Shown here: piece after piece, positions 49,909 through 61,036 of the stretch
How positions within the stretch are numbered: the first letter of the stretch is position 1
How the letters are laid out: each line of letters starts with the position of its first letter
Assembly (NCBI GenBank): GCA_024734555.1
Contig: JANPWX010000248.1
Coordinates: 690,828 to 754,827, forward strand
Reading direction: 5' to 3'
DNA from: Trochalopteron elliotii
Taxonomy: Eukaryota > Chordata > Aves > Passeriformes > Leiothrichidae
DNA length: 64,000 nucleotides
The notes under the pieces: generated by a model
Database searches by the model: none
What the model saw: the letters and a program-made list of their open reading frames with translations, nothing else
What the model was told of the DNA's origin: nothing
Made by a program: the position numbers and the translations under genes

Positions 49909-50424
49909 GGGTTTGGGGTGGGTTTGGGATGGGTTTGGGGTGGGATTGGGGTGGGTTTGGGGTGGGATTGGGAGGGGTTTGGGAGGGGTTTTGGGCTTCC
50001 CACNNNNNNNNNNNNNNNNNNNNNNNNNNNNNNNNNNNNNNNNNNNNNNNNNNNNNNNNNNNNNNNNNNNNNNNNNNNNNNNNNNNNNNNNNNNNNNNNN
50101 NNNNNNNNNNNNNNNNNNNNNNNNNNNNNNNNNNNNNNNNNNNNNNNNNNNNNNNNNNNNNNNNNNNNNNNNNNNNNNNNNNNNNNNNNNNNNNNNNNNN
50201 NNNNNNNNNNNNNNNNNNNNNNNNNNNNNNNNNNNNNNNNNNNNNNNNNNNNNNNNNNNNNNNNNNNNNNNNNNNNNNNNNNNNNNNNNNNNNNNNNNNN
50301 NNNNNNNNNNNNNNNNNNNNNNNNNNNNNNNNNNNNNNNNNNNNNNNNNNNNNNNNNNNNNNNNNNNNNNNNNNNNNNNNNNNNNNNNNNNNNNNNNNNN
50401 NNNTTGGGGTGGGTTTGGGGTGGC
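49909..50424. repeat. G-rich minisatellite, 11-bp unit, spanning a 400-N gap
   Basis: The unit GGGTTTGGGGT or a close variant (GGGATTGGGGT, GGGTTTGGGAG) repeats eight times before the gap. The same repeat resumes after it (TTGGGGTGGGTTTGGGGTGG). Four or more G-runs with short T loops in every two units make strong G-quadruplex potential on the plus strand, which is the template strand for TOX2 transcription. True length is unknown. Confidence 0.95.
50004..50403. other. Assembly gap (400 N)
   Basis: Exactly 400 N inside the 11-bp G-rich array; open frames across it are artefacts. Confidence 1.
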
Positions 50425-50465
50425 TCACTCTGTGCAGATCCCAAACATGCACAACTCAGCAACGT

Positions 50466-50540
50466 GCCACCGAATCACTGAGGCTGAACAAGACCTCCAA
50501 GATCATCAAGCCCAACCTCTGACTGACCACACCCCCTGAT
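50466..50540 (-). mobile_element. CR1 LINE 3' end fragment (minus, GATCATC-AAGTCC subfamily type)
   Basis: GAATCACTGAGGCTGAACAA, GACCTCCAAGATCATCAAGC and CCAACCTCTGACTGACCAC are the inverted 3' end of the same CR1 type as 17660-17915. Confidence 0.8.
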
Positions 50541-50587
50541 CCCAGTGCTCCCAGTGCTCCCAGTGCCCCCAGTCCATACGATGGCAA

Positions 50588-50752
50588 GGTAAGAGAAGCT
50601 GTGGCTGCCCCTGGGATCCCTGGCAGTGTCCCAGGCCAGGTTGGACAGGGCTTGGAGCAGCCTGGGACAGTGGAAGGTGTCCCTGCCCATGGCAGGGAGT
50701 GGAACCATGTGAATTCGAGGTCCCTTCCCACCCAAAGCATCCCATGATAATC
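50588..50752 (+). mobile_element. CR1 LINE 3' end fragment
   Basis: GTAAGAGAAGCTGTGGCTGC, CAGTGGAAGGTGTCCCTGCC and GAGGTCCCTTCCCACCCAAA, with the tail GCATCCCATGATAATCA. Opposite orientation to the fragment 50 bases to its left. Confidence 0.9.
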
Positions 50753-53700
50753 ACACAGGATCTCTCTCCACCTCCGTTGCATTTACTGAGAGCCACAATT
50801 TTATGACTTTTCCTTCACAACTACAGCTCCAAGAATTTTTGTTCTTTTCCTCCCTTTTCCAAAGCAGAAGCTGTCATGTCACAGGAGCACAAAGGTGCTG
50901 GGGCTGTTAGGGAAAGCAGGAAGCACCAAGAGACTCGTGACAGAACTGAGAACTGGAACGTGGTGCATGGCCAAGTATCCAAATCCCCACTGTAGGCGTG
51001 AAAAATCTCAGCCTTAAGCCTCCAAGATGTGAATTTTGGGAAACAAACAGATTTTATCTTTAACAATTTTAACAACTTTTTTTTTCTTTAATAAAACCAG
51101 GCTTATATATGGTATCTAAAAAAAGGCAGGAACACACACATGGCTGGGAGAGGCTCATCTATGCCCTAAATCAGACACTCATCAAATTCCTTCTAAAGCA
51201 TTAAGCAACCTGGACAAAATGAGCAGTGAGAGTAGGAACCATCCTTTCAGGAGGAAGGCAAAAAGGAAAACCACCTCATTAATAATCAAAATAGCAATGT
51301 TTCCCTAAAGTAAGGACAACTGTCCATCCAGGAGGACAGCCAGGGCATCAATCTGCTGCTCACAGCCAGGAGTCTGTATCAGGGACCAACTCCAGAGCTG
51401 GCACTGGCAGATCTAGAGACTGTGGACAACATTTGTGGACACAGAGAATGGCTTTGCAGAGGAAAAGAAGGTGCAAGAGGGTTCACATCCACACCAGCCC
51501 AACCCTCATCACAGGAGCAGAAGGCCCAACCAAACACCCAAGGTATGAGGTCAGGAGAGAAACCCAGCCCCAGCCCTCCAGAGGCCAAACCACCTGAAGC
51601 TCTCCATTCATTGAGCAACTGGAGAGGTGTTTCTGTTATTTTCACTGGTCTGGAAACACCAAGCTGAACCTGAACTGTCCCAAAAGACTGGGCAGAAGTG
51701 GAAGAGTCAAAATGAGAGGGAAAGATGCTGATGGAGAGGAGGGGGAGGCTCTGGGCACAACAGGGCTGCACATAACAAAGCCAGAACATGAAGCCCATGG
51801 TAAAAATTCTCATTTTCCTGGTGTAGTCAAGGGCTGCAGCTGCTATCTGTCAAATCCAAGCCCACACAAGGCCTAGATATTTCCATAAACCTGGGATGAC
51901 TCAGAGCCAAGTGCTTCTATTGCCAATTCTAGTACCAAACTGGGCACCTCGAGTGCCACTTGGTGTTACCAAAAAACATCAGCCCAGTCTGATCCCAAAT
52001 ACAACAAAATGGGACATGTCCTTTGAAGGAGATTACTGGCTGAGTTTGTCTGCAAGCTAAGCTGCATCAGCTTTCACCACTTCTCCTCCCATCCCTGTTC
52101 TTGATGTCAGATAACAGGAATCTCTTTCCAGACTGAATCAGAGTGAGAAAGAAGTCAAAAATCAAGGATTGCATGGCCAAAAGGAGAGGAAAGCAGGTGT
52201 CTATAAAAGGGATATTGCAGCACTCCTCGATGCAGAAATCTGGAAATCAGGGCAGGCAGAATTCCACTGCATGTTCCACTTGCTGTGTTTCAAAAATTAA
52301 ACACCATCACATGAGCTGCTCAGAGCACTCCAGAGTTCCCTGCACTTGACAGAGCATCTTTCCTTTTTCATTTTTTAATTGTTTTTGGATCACCAGCATC
52401 TCTGGCTGAGCATGGTAAGAGCCTTCCTGAAGTTGCATTCAGGTGCCCTGTAACATACCAGTGTGGGTTCTCAGGCTTGCAGCACCCTGACTTGTACCCA
52501 AAAAATGTGACCTGCTGCCCCATCTGCTTGCAGAAGTGATGGGCATTGTGCTGCAGCTGGATCCAGCCTGGAAACAAACATCTTTTGGATATTTGCTTCC
52601 AAAATGCACTAGGAATTCACAAAGCCTGGGAAAGAAAGCTTCTCAGGAGAAAAGCAGCTCCCATGGGGAGCCTGAGCCCTCAGTGCCACGTAGGTGTGTG
52701 GTTTTGTTTAGAAGTCATCTGGAATTCTTAAAATAAATTTGCTAAATTGTCTTCCAGAGACTGATGGCTTTTCTTTTTTTTTTTTTTTTTTCCCTCCTTA
52801 ATAAACTTTCAGGGGTATCTTTATTGTTATGTCTAATTTTAGCGAAAACGAACATTTCCTGAGATTCAATTCCTCTCATAATTGTTGGAAGGAAACTAAA
52901 CTGTCTGCTGTAAACATTCACTGTATTGTGTGAAAAGTATCTTTATTGCAGCCCACTGAGAATACTGATAAAATTCCCAATCCTAGCCTTTCCTCACTTT
53001 TTTTTTCAGAGCTCACTCTTTTCTCTTACATACCCATTAGTGTCAGTTCAAACATTCTGCGGGCGAGATATGAGAACTTAAAATATATTATTTAACAATC
53101 AAGGGTGGAATAAAGACTTGTGAGTGGTAAGATCCTTTCTGCCTTCCCTTTTGGTGCTTTCTATTATAGAAAATGAGGATGGCTATTCCATTTGTCTGCG
53201 TTCGTGCTCAGAGTTGATGTAAAAAATCTCATTAGTTTAGTCTGACATATATTCAATACAGTCTATGTACATATTTTTTTTCATTCTATTCTACAGCTTC
53301 AAAATGATACTGAATTTCATCAGATTGGAGTGAAAACTGTGGTCTTGGAACATTTCCCTTTAAGGGTCTTATATTTATTCAGAATTCATGAATCATTTTC
53401 CAGTAATACAACTATAATTATTCTTAAAGTGTTATGTTTGAAGGTTTAATATGAAATACTTGCAAAAAGCTCTTTTTCACTTTGATAGTTTGTAATCTTC
53501 ATGGTAATCAGATCAGTTAGCTCCTTCCCACAGCAGCCAGGAAAATACAATTTAATATGAATCTCATACTCTTCACTCATGTTTTAATTAAAGTAATAAA
53601 AGCCAAGTCATATTTTGCCCTTTAAGGTGTACACAGATGTATAGACCTGAGCTAGACACCATCAGACCCTCACTTTTGATGGCAGCTGATGGATTTGCTC

Positions 53701-54182
53701 CTTTGAGTTAAGTTTAATTCAGGCTGGCTCAGAGGCTGCTGATCATGGGAGTGGTGTCAGTGATGGGTGAGACCCAGCACAGTCCTTGGCAGAGCTGCCA
53801 AACAGGTGATGGAACATGGACCAAACGTGGAGCTCATGGAGCTGCTGTGACAACCATCCTTCAGCTGGGTCCTGTGTCACAGCTCACCCCCCTGGGAAAG
53901 CCTCCCAATTTCCCCTGATTTTTGGTTCCCCCCACAGTTCTGACCAGCATGGCCTGGTGTGTCACCTGAGAGGAGATATCTAAGCCTTCCCCAAAGGAGC
54001 AGAGCACAAGGGAGTGGTGGCAGTGGTGGCATTGTCCCCCCAGCCAGCTCAGGTCCCCTCTCTGCCCAGTCTCACGAGCCAGGGCAGGTCAGAGTGAGCA
54101 CCTGGCTCTGAGCAGAAGGAGCTGGGTGGCTGCACTTGGGATACACAACCCTCATCATCCTCAGTGCCTGCAGAGCCCTGGC
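50753..54182. other. Repeat-poor intron block, AT-rich in its second half
   Basis: No CR1 recognised over 3.4 kb. 52800-53640 is very AT-rich with few G/C runs. Open frames are short. Candidate ground for conserved non-coding elements, but this cannot be tested here. Confidence 0.5.
52774..52791. repeat. Poly(T) tract (18)
   Basis: Uninterrupted T run. It marks the left edge of a long AT-rich, repeat-poor block. Confidence 0.9.
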
Positions 54183-54785
54183 ATTATGGAATCACTGAGG
54201 CTGGAAAAGCCCTTCAATATCATCAATTCCAACCTGTGAACCTTGTCACCCAGAGCACTGAGTGCCATGGCCAGGTGTTCCTTGGACACCTCCAGGGATG
54301 GGGACTCCAAACCTCCCTGGGCAGCTCCTTCCAATGTCTGACGACCCTTTCAGTGAAGAAATTCTTCCTCATATCCAATCTAAATCTCCCATGGCACAGT
54401 TGAGGCCATTTCCTCTTGTTCTATTGATATTTGCCTGGGAGCAGAGCCTGACCCCCCCCGGCTGTCCCCTCCTGTCAGGGAGTTGTGCAGAGCCACAAGA
54501 TCTCCCCTGAGCCTCCTTTTCTCCAGGCTGAGCCCCTTCCCCACCTCCCGCAGGAATTCTCCAGCCCCTTTCCCACCTCCCTCAGGAATTCTCCAGCCCC
54601 TTCCCCAGCTCCCTCAGCCCCTCCTGGGGCTCCAGCCCCTTCCCCAGCTCTGTTCCCATCTCTGGACATTCCAGCCCCTCAGTGCCTTTCTCATCAGGGG
54701 CCCAGAACTGGGCACAGCACTCGAGGTGCCCCAGCAGTGCCAGCACAGGGGACAGTCACTCCCCTAATCCTGCTGGCCACTCCAC
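54183..54785 (-). mobile_element. CR1 LINE 3' end, long diverged copy (minus)
   Basis: Reads TATGGAATCACTGAGGCTGG, CAATATCATCAATTCCAACC, TTTCAGTGAAGAAATTCTTC and CTCCTTTTCTCCAGGCTGAG, then GGGGCCCAGAACTGGGCACA. It includes an internal tandem expansion of an AGGAATTCTCCAGCCCCTT-type segment at about 54535-54650. Confidence 0.88.
54535..54650. repeat. Short tandem expansion inside a CR1
   Basis: Segments ending CTCCAGCCCCTTCCCCAGCT or CACCT recur about every 33 bases, with a diverged further copy. It appears to have arisen after CR1 insertion. Confidence 0.7.
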
Positions 54786-56857
54786 TCTGGATACAGATGC
54801 TCTGCTGCTGATCCTGCCCTCGTGGGGTTGGAGTGGAGCCCAACCCTGCACGTGCCCAGGGCTGACACAGAGAGAAGGGCACATTTTGTCATCAGCCAAG
54901 GCAACAGAGGGGCTTTCCTTTCTGTCCAGGCCTTCATCCAAATGCTGAAGTGGAAAATAACATTTTCCTGCTGGAGGTAAGTGGCTCCTCAGTTAATCAC
55001 TGTGTTGTGACAGCAGATCCAAACACTGGCTCGGGATGGGTCTCTGATATCAGAGGAGGGAAGAAGTAATCAATCAGTTGGGAAAGGAAATCCCAAGAGC
55101 AACGGGCTGGGTATTTTTTGCCACTTCTGCAGCCCACAGAGCTGCATTTCCACAAATAAACAAAGTTTTCCAGAGCCACTCCCCAGAGGTCCATCAGAGA
55201 AGCAAACCACCCTCTGCAGGAACCCCCCAACAGGACACAGGAGGAAATCCTTGCTCCCCACAGCTCCCCAGGAGGGATGGGGCTGCACTGTCAGAGCTCA
55301 GCATCAACCCTTGGCATGCACAGATGTGGCTCCTGTCACCCTGTGTCACAGCAGCAGTTTGGGGGACACATGCCCTGCAACTAGCTCAGGCAAGGAGCTG
55401 CAGGATCCGAGGGCACAAACAGCTGGTGGATAAAAGCTCTGGGTTTGTTTCTGGCTGAAGTGACTCAAGGGCAGCCCAGGGGCAGCAGGAGCTGACCAGA
55501 GGGGCCCTGGTGAGGGTTTAAAGCACACATAAGCACGATACCAACCTGAGAGCTGAGAGCACATCCCCTGATCTGCTCTGTCCAGAGTTGCTCCAGGTTG
55601 ACCCCCATGCAGGTCTCCACCTTGCCCTGGGCCATGCTGACCATCAACACATGAAGTTCAACCACCACAACAGCTTCAGTGTTTCCCATCCCTACCAGGC
55701 ACTCTGTGCCATCTGGCAGGTGTGTTCAGCTGTTTGAGATGCTATTTCTTTTCCCCTTTTTTCCCCAGAAGGAGTGCAATAGAAGCAGAGACCATCCATT
55801 TTGGTCTAGGAATGGCTCAATTGCATTAGTTTTTCACTCTGGGGTGCTTGGTGGCTGCTTTTCAAACACCCTATTGCTAAAAACTTAGGAGTCCCTTGAG
55901 ACTAAAGGTGGAAGGTGATGTTCACTCTGCTTATAATAGGAAGGGATTTTTTTATTATTATTTTATTTAAACACTATAGCTGGCCTTGCACCAGCAGTAA
56001 AACCTTCCCTTGCTGTGACTAAGCTACAGGAATCACTTCCTGACTGCACCTTTCAAAAATTTCACTGTCACACAGGAATTCATGCAAAATTCACAAGCGT
56101 GGATCATCAGGTGTAGTTGTGCTCAACTCCCAAACCCCTCCTGGAAGGGTTTCCATTAGCTGCTGATTATAATAAATGACATGTAACACTCTATTGTTCA
56201 TTCTAAAATAGTACATGAGATTCCTCCTGAATCGTCTGCTGAGAAAGGCATTTAGTATCTATCAATGTCTCCCCTCTATTTTTTCTCCTCCAGCACAACA
56301 GATGAAATTATACAGCATTACTCAAAGAACAGCAGGGAAAGAGCAAAATCTGTATCTTAGCATGGGGGCCTGCAGTGCACACTCCCAAACTCTGTGTAAT
56401 CCTCTTTCAGCTCTGAGTCTATACAAACCTCTCTCTTCTCTTCCCTTCACTGGGGGTCTTTTATCCACACATATCTCTATGTTCTTGCAGTATTTGCAAT
56501 GTATCCTTGTAAAAGGATTGGGGAGTCATCAGTTATTTACTTTCAGCTGTGCTCTGCCCCTGATGGGGCCAATTCCAGACTTGAAAAATACAGATTACTT
56601 GCAGATGGGAAGAGACCAAGATTCTGCACAGGCACAAGAGAGTAAAGTCCAAAGAGCACAAGACTGCTGGAGATTCAGGAGCACCAGAGCTCTCCATGCC
56701 CCCCTTACAAAAGGAAGCCATAATCCCCCTTTTTCAAACTCCTCACTTACATGTGACTGACCAACCTCTGGCATTATCTGTTCATGTGATCAACAGATCA
56801 AGCCAAAAAGCAACAGAATATGGAGCCTCCAAACCCCATCTCCTCAGTTTTTGACTC
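54786..56857. other. Intron sequence, nothing recognised
   Basis: No recognised repeat or exon. Short overlapping open frames on both strands show no recognisable domain. Confidence 0.55.
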
Positions 56858-57042
56858 AGAGGGTGGTGAAACACTGCTTGCCCAGAGAAGCTGTGGATGC
56901 CCCATCCCTGGGAAGATCCAAGGTCAGCTTGGACAGGGCCCTGAGCTCATTGGAGATGTCCCTGCTCCTTGCAGAGGGTTTGAATTAGATGGCTTTTAAG
57001 GGTGCCTTCCATCCCAATCCACTCTGTGATTCTGTGGAAGTT
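56858..57042 (+). mobile_element. CR1 LINE 3' end fragment
   Basis: AGAGGGTGGTGAAACACTGC, CCAGAGAAGCTGTGGATGCC and GAATTAGATGGCTTTTAAGG, with the tail CCACTCTGTGATTCTGTGG. Confidence 0.92.
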
Positions 57043-58149
57043 AAAACAAGTTTCTTTGTGTGTAAAGGATTAATTAGAAACACCAAAGTTCATTAGGGGA
57101 CTTGAGTGGAAACTGCACAAAGAATAACCTCACCACAGGCTCTAATTTTCTGTGCAGATCTTTCTATGAGACTCAAGAGAAGAAATTCCCTAAGGAATTG
57201 CTCAGCCATGTGTATGATCTCCTGGGTTCCTCCTGCCTTTCCTCTGGAGCAATCCCAGGTTTGAGGCAGTGGTGACCATGAGCATCCTGCTGTGCCTTAG
57301 GGGACAAAGTGCTGGAAACTCCTCCAAATTCACACACCTGGTAGGTCAGAGACCAACTGCCACAAGAACATCTCCCACCTGAGCAATTGCATGTTGTTGC
57401 TTCAGTGTCAGTGGGAGAGCAGCCCCACCACTGATGGACTGAAAACCAAAGTCCACTTTGGTTCCATTTCACAGCTCCTGCTCTGGAGGGAGGAGCAAGA
57501 ATGAGGGCAGGGTGCCCACACCTTCATTAACAGCACCCAATTCTCCTCACTGTGCCCAGGGCTCCACAGCCACTTCAGTCACTGTGTTGTGGCTCTGTGG
57601 TCCCCAGCAGGGATGGGGAACCCCTGCACTCACGTGGGTCTGCCCCAGCCCCAGGTTTGTTTTATCAAGTGTTGACATTTTGCTGTGATTCAGCCAAGAT
57701 TGGTGGGAGCAACACGTCTGCCAGTATTATGACAAGGTTTGAAGGCATATTTTACAGCAGAGGCTGCCAAGATGAGCTCTGTCTCGTCTGGAGCTTTAGC
57801 AGAACATGAGGAAGGTATCCATAGCTTCCCACACATCATTAATTTCTAATTATCCTATCTTTGCTTTCTGCATTATCACTTATTTACCAAACACAGCTTT
57901 ATTGGACCTCCGAGTTCCTTATAACCAGCAAAGCCATTGTTATGCTAAAACCAATGTTCTAAATGTTATTTATTATTTGATAAACCTTGTGTAACCCTGA
58001 ATGAGGACATTAAACGGCAAGAACACTACTTCAAAATCCCATTTTAAATAAGTCACCAAGACAGCTGTGCCTTTATAAAACACATTAGAGTGGCACTCAG
58101 AGCACATATGGCTCAGGGATATAAACAAATTCTACAATTTCTGTCATTG

Positions 58150-58300
58150 GATCAAATAAGGGGGACGTTTTGACCCCAGAAATGAGTCAAATGTAAGTTG
58201 TAATTCCAGCCCCAGTGGAGGCCCCTGTGGTAATGGATCCTGACAGCAGATCAAAGAGCCCTGACCATTTGACCCACCAGATCAGTGACTCACTGTATCT
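58150..58300 (+). repeat. Unclassified ~150-bp repeat, two 99-bp-spaced units (copy 1)
   Basis: Copy 1 of an inverted pair. The first unit has the core TGACCCCAGAAATGAGTCA (58171-58189), flanked by GATCAAATAAGGGGGACGTT and AATGTAAGTTGTAATTCCAG. The second has CCATTTGACCCACCAGATCA, 99 bases further on measured from TTTGAC to TTTGAC. Each unit is preceded by GATCAAA. Its partner at 60171-60318 matches across the full length in reverse complement. I do not recognise the family. Confidence 0.8.
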
Positions 58301-58824
58301 ATGATGGCTAATACAGACCCCAGCGTGGAGATATATGGAGGCAGGGAGATAAAGGGCAATAGATACAGTAGATAAATGTTGATTTATACACGTGCAGGCA
58401 CGGGGACACCTGGAGATGGATCCCACTGTGCCTAACCCCACACTTAGTTAATGCTGGAGCATGGCTGAAGAGAGATGCTGTGCGTGCGTGTGCACGTGAC
58501 AAACACCATCTCTCCCAACTGCATCTACCTTGGGGTGTCAGCAAAACCCCTGTGCCCAGCAGAGCTCCCAAATTCACACACAGCCAGGGAAAATCCACCT
58601 TCTGTTTTATACATGTCCATTGCCCCACAGAAACACAGCCCTGCCCAAGGATTTGCTTTCTTGGCAGTGCAAGTGCCAACAGCCCATCCACGAGTTACCC
58701 AGTCTCACCCTAATGCCCAGAGCCCAGATTAAAGTCCCTTGTGCTGCTCTACACATCAGGTGAGACACTTGACACCATCTGCAGCAGGTGTCTCACCAGG
58801 CTTGGATGAAATCCTGCCCTTGTC

Positions 58825-58998
58825 AGTCACAGAATTCCAGAATGGATGGGTGGGAAGGGACTTTAAAGCTCATCCCATTCCACCCCTGCATGGGCAGGGA
58901 CACCTTCCACCACCCCAGGCTGCCCCAAGCCCCAATGTCCAACCTGGCCTTGGACACTGCCAGGGATCCAGGGGCAGCCACAGCTTCTCTGGGCATCC
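58825..58998 (-). mobile_element. CR1 LINE 3' end (minus), first of two in tandem
   Basis: CACAGAATTCCAGAATGGAT tail, AAGGGACTTTAAAGCTCATC, GCATGGGCAGGGACACCTTC and GGCCTTGGACACTGCCAGGG, stopping near CTCTGGGCATCCTG. Confidence 0.92.
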
Positions 58999-59002
58999 TG
59001 CT

Positions 59003-59108
59003 TTTACAGTTGTAGAATCCTGCAATGGTTTGGGTTGGATCTTAAAGACCATCCAGTTCCACACCCCTGCCATGGGCAGGGACACCTTCCACCACCCCAG
59101 GCTACTCA
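59003..59108 (-). mobile_element. CR1 LINE 3' end (minus), second of two in tandem
   Basis: TTTACAGTTGTAGAATCCTG, CAATGGTTTGGGTTGGATCT and CCATGGGCAGGGACACCTTC, then CACCACCCCAGGCTAC. It begins only a few bases after the end of the previous copy, in the same orientation. Confidence 0.9.
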
Positions 59109-60170
59109 GTGCTGCTGTGCAAACCTGGCAGCCAAGACCTGACATTTTGCACACACAGATGGGCAGCCAGCAAGAGCAGCACACAGGAACAGCATCAGGA
59201 GGAGGAAATGATGTGCAAAGAGCTTTGTCAATTTAACTCTCCTATTTTCCATTGAACTCTCAAATATTCAACACTTTATAGCAGTGGGTCTTGTCTGTGC
59301 CCTCATTTCCAAAAGCAAAGAGCTGCTTATGCAGTGTCCCTGGCCTGAACAAACCACAGTGGTGTTGAGGAGCCTTTCCATGAGGAGTCACACTAATTAA
59401 CTTGTTGGGACAGAAACGAGCTGGCTGCTCAGCTGGAATAAGCCATGCACTGAAATCTCCTGGGATTAGGCAGAGCACAGGATCCCAACTGTCCAGTGAT
59501 AAATAATCAGCTCTTTCCTCCTTCAAGCTGTCTGTTGCCCTGCCAGCAGCCAGAGATATTCCTGGAGGGAGGGGAAATGCAGCAAACACCCTCCCTGAGG
59601 CTTTCCATAATGTCTCTGCACTGACCAGGTGCACAGTCACATCCCTGCTCCCCAAAGCCAAGGGACAGTGACCCCCAAAGCCATGCCAGGGCCTGGCAGT
59701 CCCCACAACCTCATCACAGCACCCCCAGCTCCCTGACAAGGCAGGTCCTGCATTTCTTCACCCAGCACAAGGGATGATGATACCTTCTCACAGGGGATTC
59801 CCAGGCACAGTTAATCCATGATTTTAAAGCACCCGTGGACTCTTCCTGCAAGTGCAAAAGTCTCAATGCCAAATAAAACCAACCTCATTCCTGTCCTGGA
59901 ATTTCCCAACCTTTCCCTTTCCTGGTGTTACTCTCCTTATCACAAAGATCTTAATAAATATCTTTTCCTACTGATTTTGCAGGTGTTTTTATTTCTTTCC
60001 CAACACTGTTGCATTTTTATTAATCTTTCAGAGAATTTCATCTCTGTGTATTCCTTGGGATTTTTCACATTACTTAGTTCTTCGCCTTTGTTTGGGGAGG
60101 GGTGGTGGGAAAGACAAAAGGAAAATTGACAGGGGTGAGGAAAGATGCTCTGCTGACTCCACAAGACACA

Positions 60171-60318
60171 AGAGATACCTCACTCATCTCGGGGGTCAGA
60201 TGTCCACCATGGTTTGATCAGATGTCAGCTTGCATTTATACCCTGGCCTCTGTTGGAGGTTGAATTACATTTCACATTTGACTCACTTCTGGGGTCAAAT
60301 GTCCCTCCTATTTGATGG
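60171..60318 (-). repeat. Unclassified ~150-bp repeat, two 99-bp-spaced units (copy 2, inverted)
   Basis: Reverse complement of copy 1. On the plus strand the units are GGGGTCAGATGTCC (60192-60205) and GGGGTCAAATGTCC (60291-60304), again 99 bases apart. The right unit forms a perfect 9-bp stem, ACATTTGAC (60274-60282) with GTCAAATGT (60294-60302), around an 11-base loop. It lies 1.87 kb from copy 1. Confidence 0.8.
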
Positions 60319-60687
60319 AACAAGAGGAATTATTTTCCCCAAGCAGGTTGTGCTGGCGTGAGCTGTCAGTGTTCTCATTATGTTTTAGGCTCCTTTATTT
60401 CTGCATTTTGTCCTCAGCTGAGACCAATCCCTCTGGGATGACAAGAGCTGCAGCCATGGCACAAAAGCCATCCCAATAAGAAAGACGAGGGGAAGGAAGA
60501 GGGCACCTGGCTTCCATATGTTTTGGATGGTGTTTTGTGGGGGTTTTATATGGATTTTGTTGTGGGGTTTTGTTTCTTCTTCCCTTCAAGTTGGCAGCTT
60601 GGCAGGGAATAATGAAGTAGAGAGGCAGGAGGACCCTGGTCCTGGCTTTACCACACTTCAGCCACGAGAAACTGCAGAAATCCAGAC

Positions 60688-61036
60688 AAATTTGGGTTGG
60701 AAGAGACCTTAAACCTCATCTTATCCCACCCCCTGCCATGGGCAGGGACACCTTCCACTGTCCCAGGTTGCTCCAAGCCCTGTCCAACCTGGCCTTGGAC
60801 ACTGCCAGGGATCCAGGGGCAGCCACAGCTGCTCTGGGCACCCTGTGCCAGGGCCTCCTCACCCTCACAGGGAAGAATTGCTTCCCAATATCCCATTTAT
60901 CCCTGCTCTCTGGCAGTGGGAAGCCATTCCCTGTGTCCTGTCCCTCCATCCCTTGTCCCAAATCCCTCTCCAGCTCTCCTGGAGCCCCTTTAGGCCCTGG
61001 AAGGAGCTCTGAGCTCTCCCTGGAACTTCTCCCCTG
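60688..61036 (-). mobile_element. CR1 LINE 3' end (minus)
   Basis: AATTTGGGTTGGAAGAGACC, the CCATGGGCAGGGACACCTTC block, CCTGTGCCAGGGCCTCCTCA, and GGAGCCCCTTTAGGCCCTGG near the truncated 5' side. The usual ATTCTATGATTCTATG tail is missing at the left edge. Confidence 0.93.

Noticed and set aside
49761..50539. Long open frames on both strands
   Set aside because: Most of their length is the 400-N gap, and the remainder is the G-rich minisatellite.
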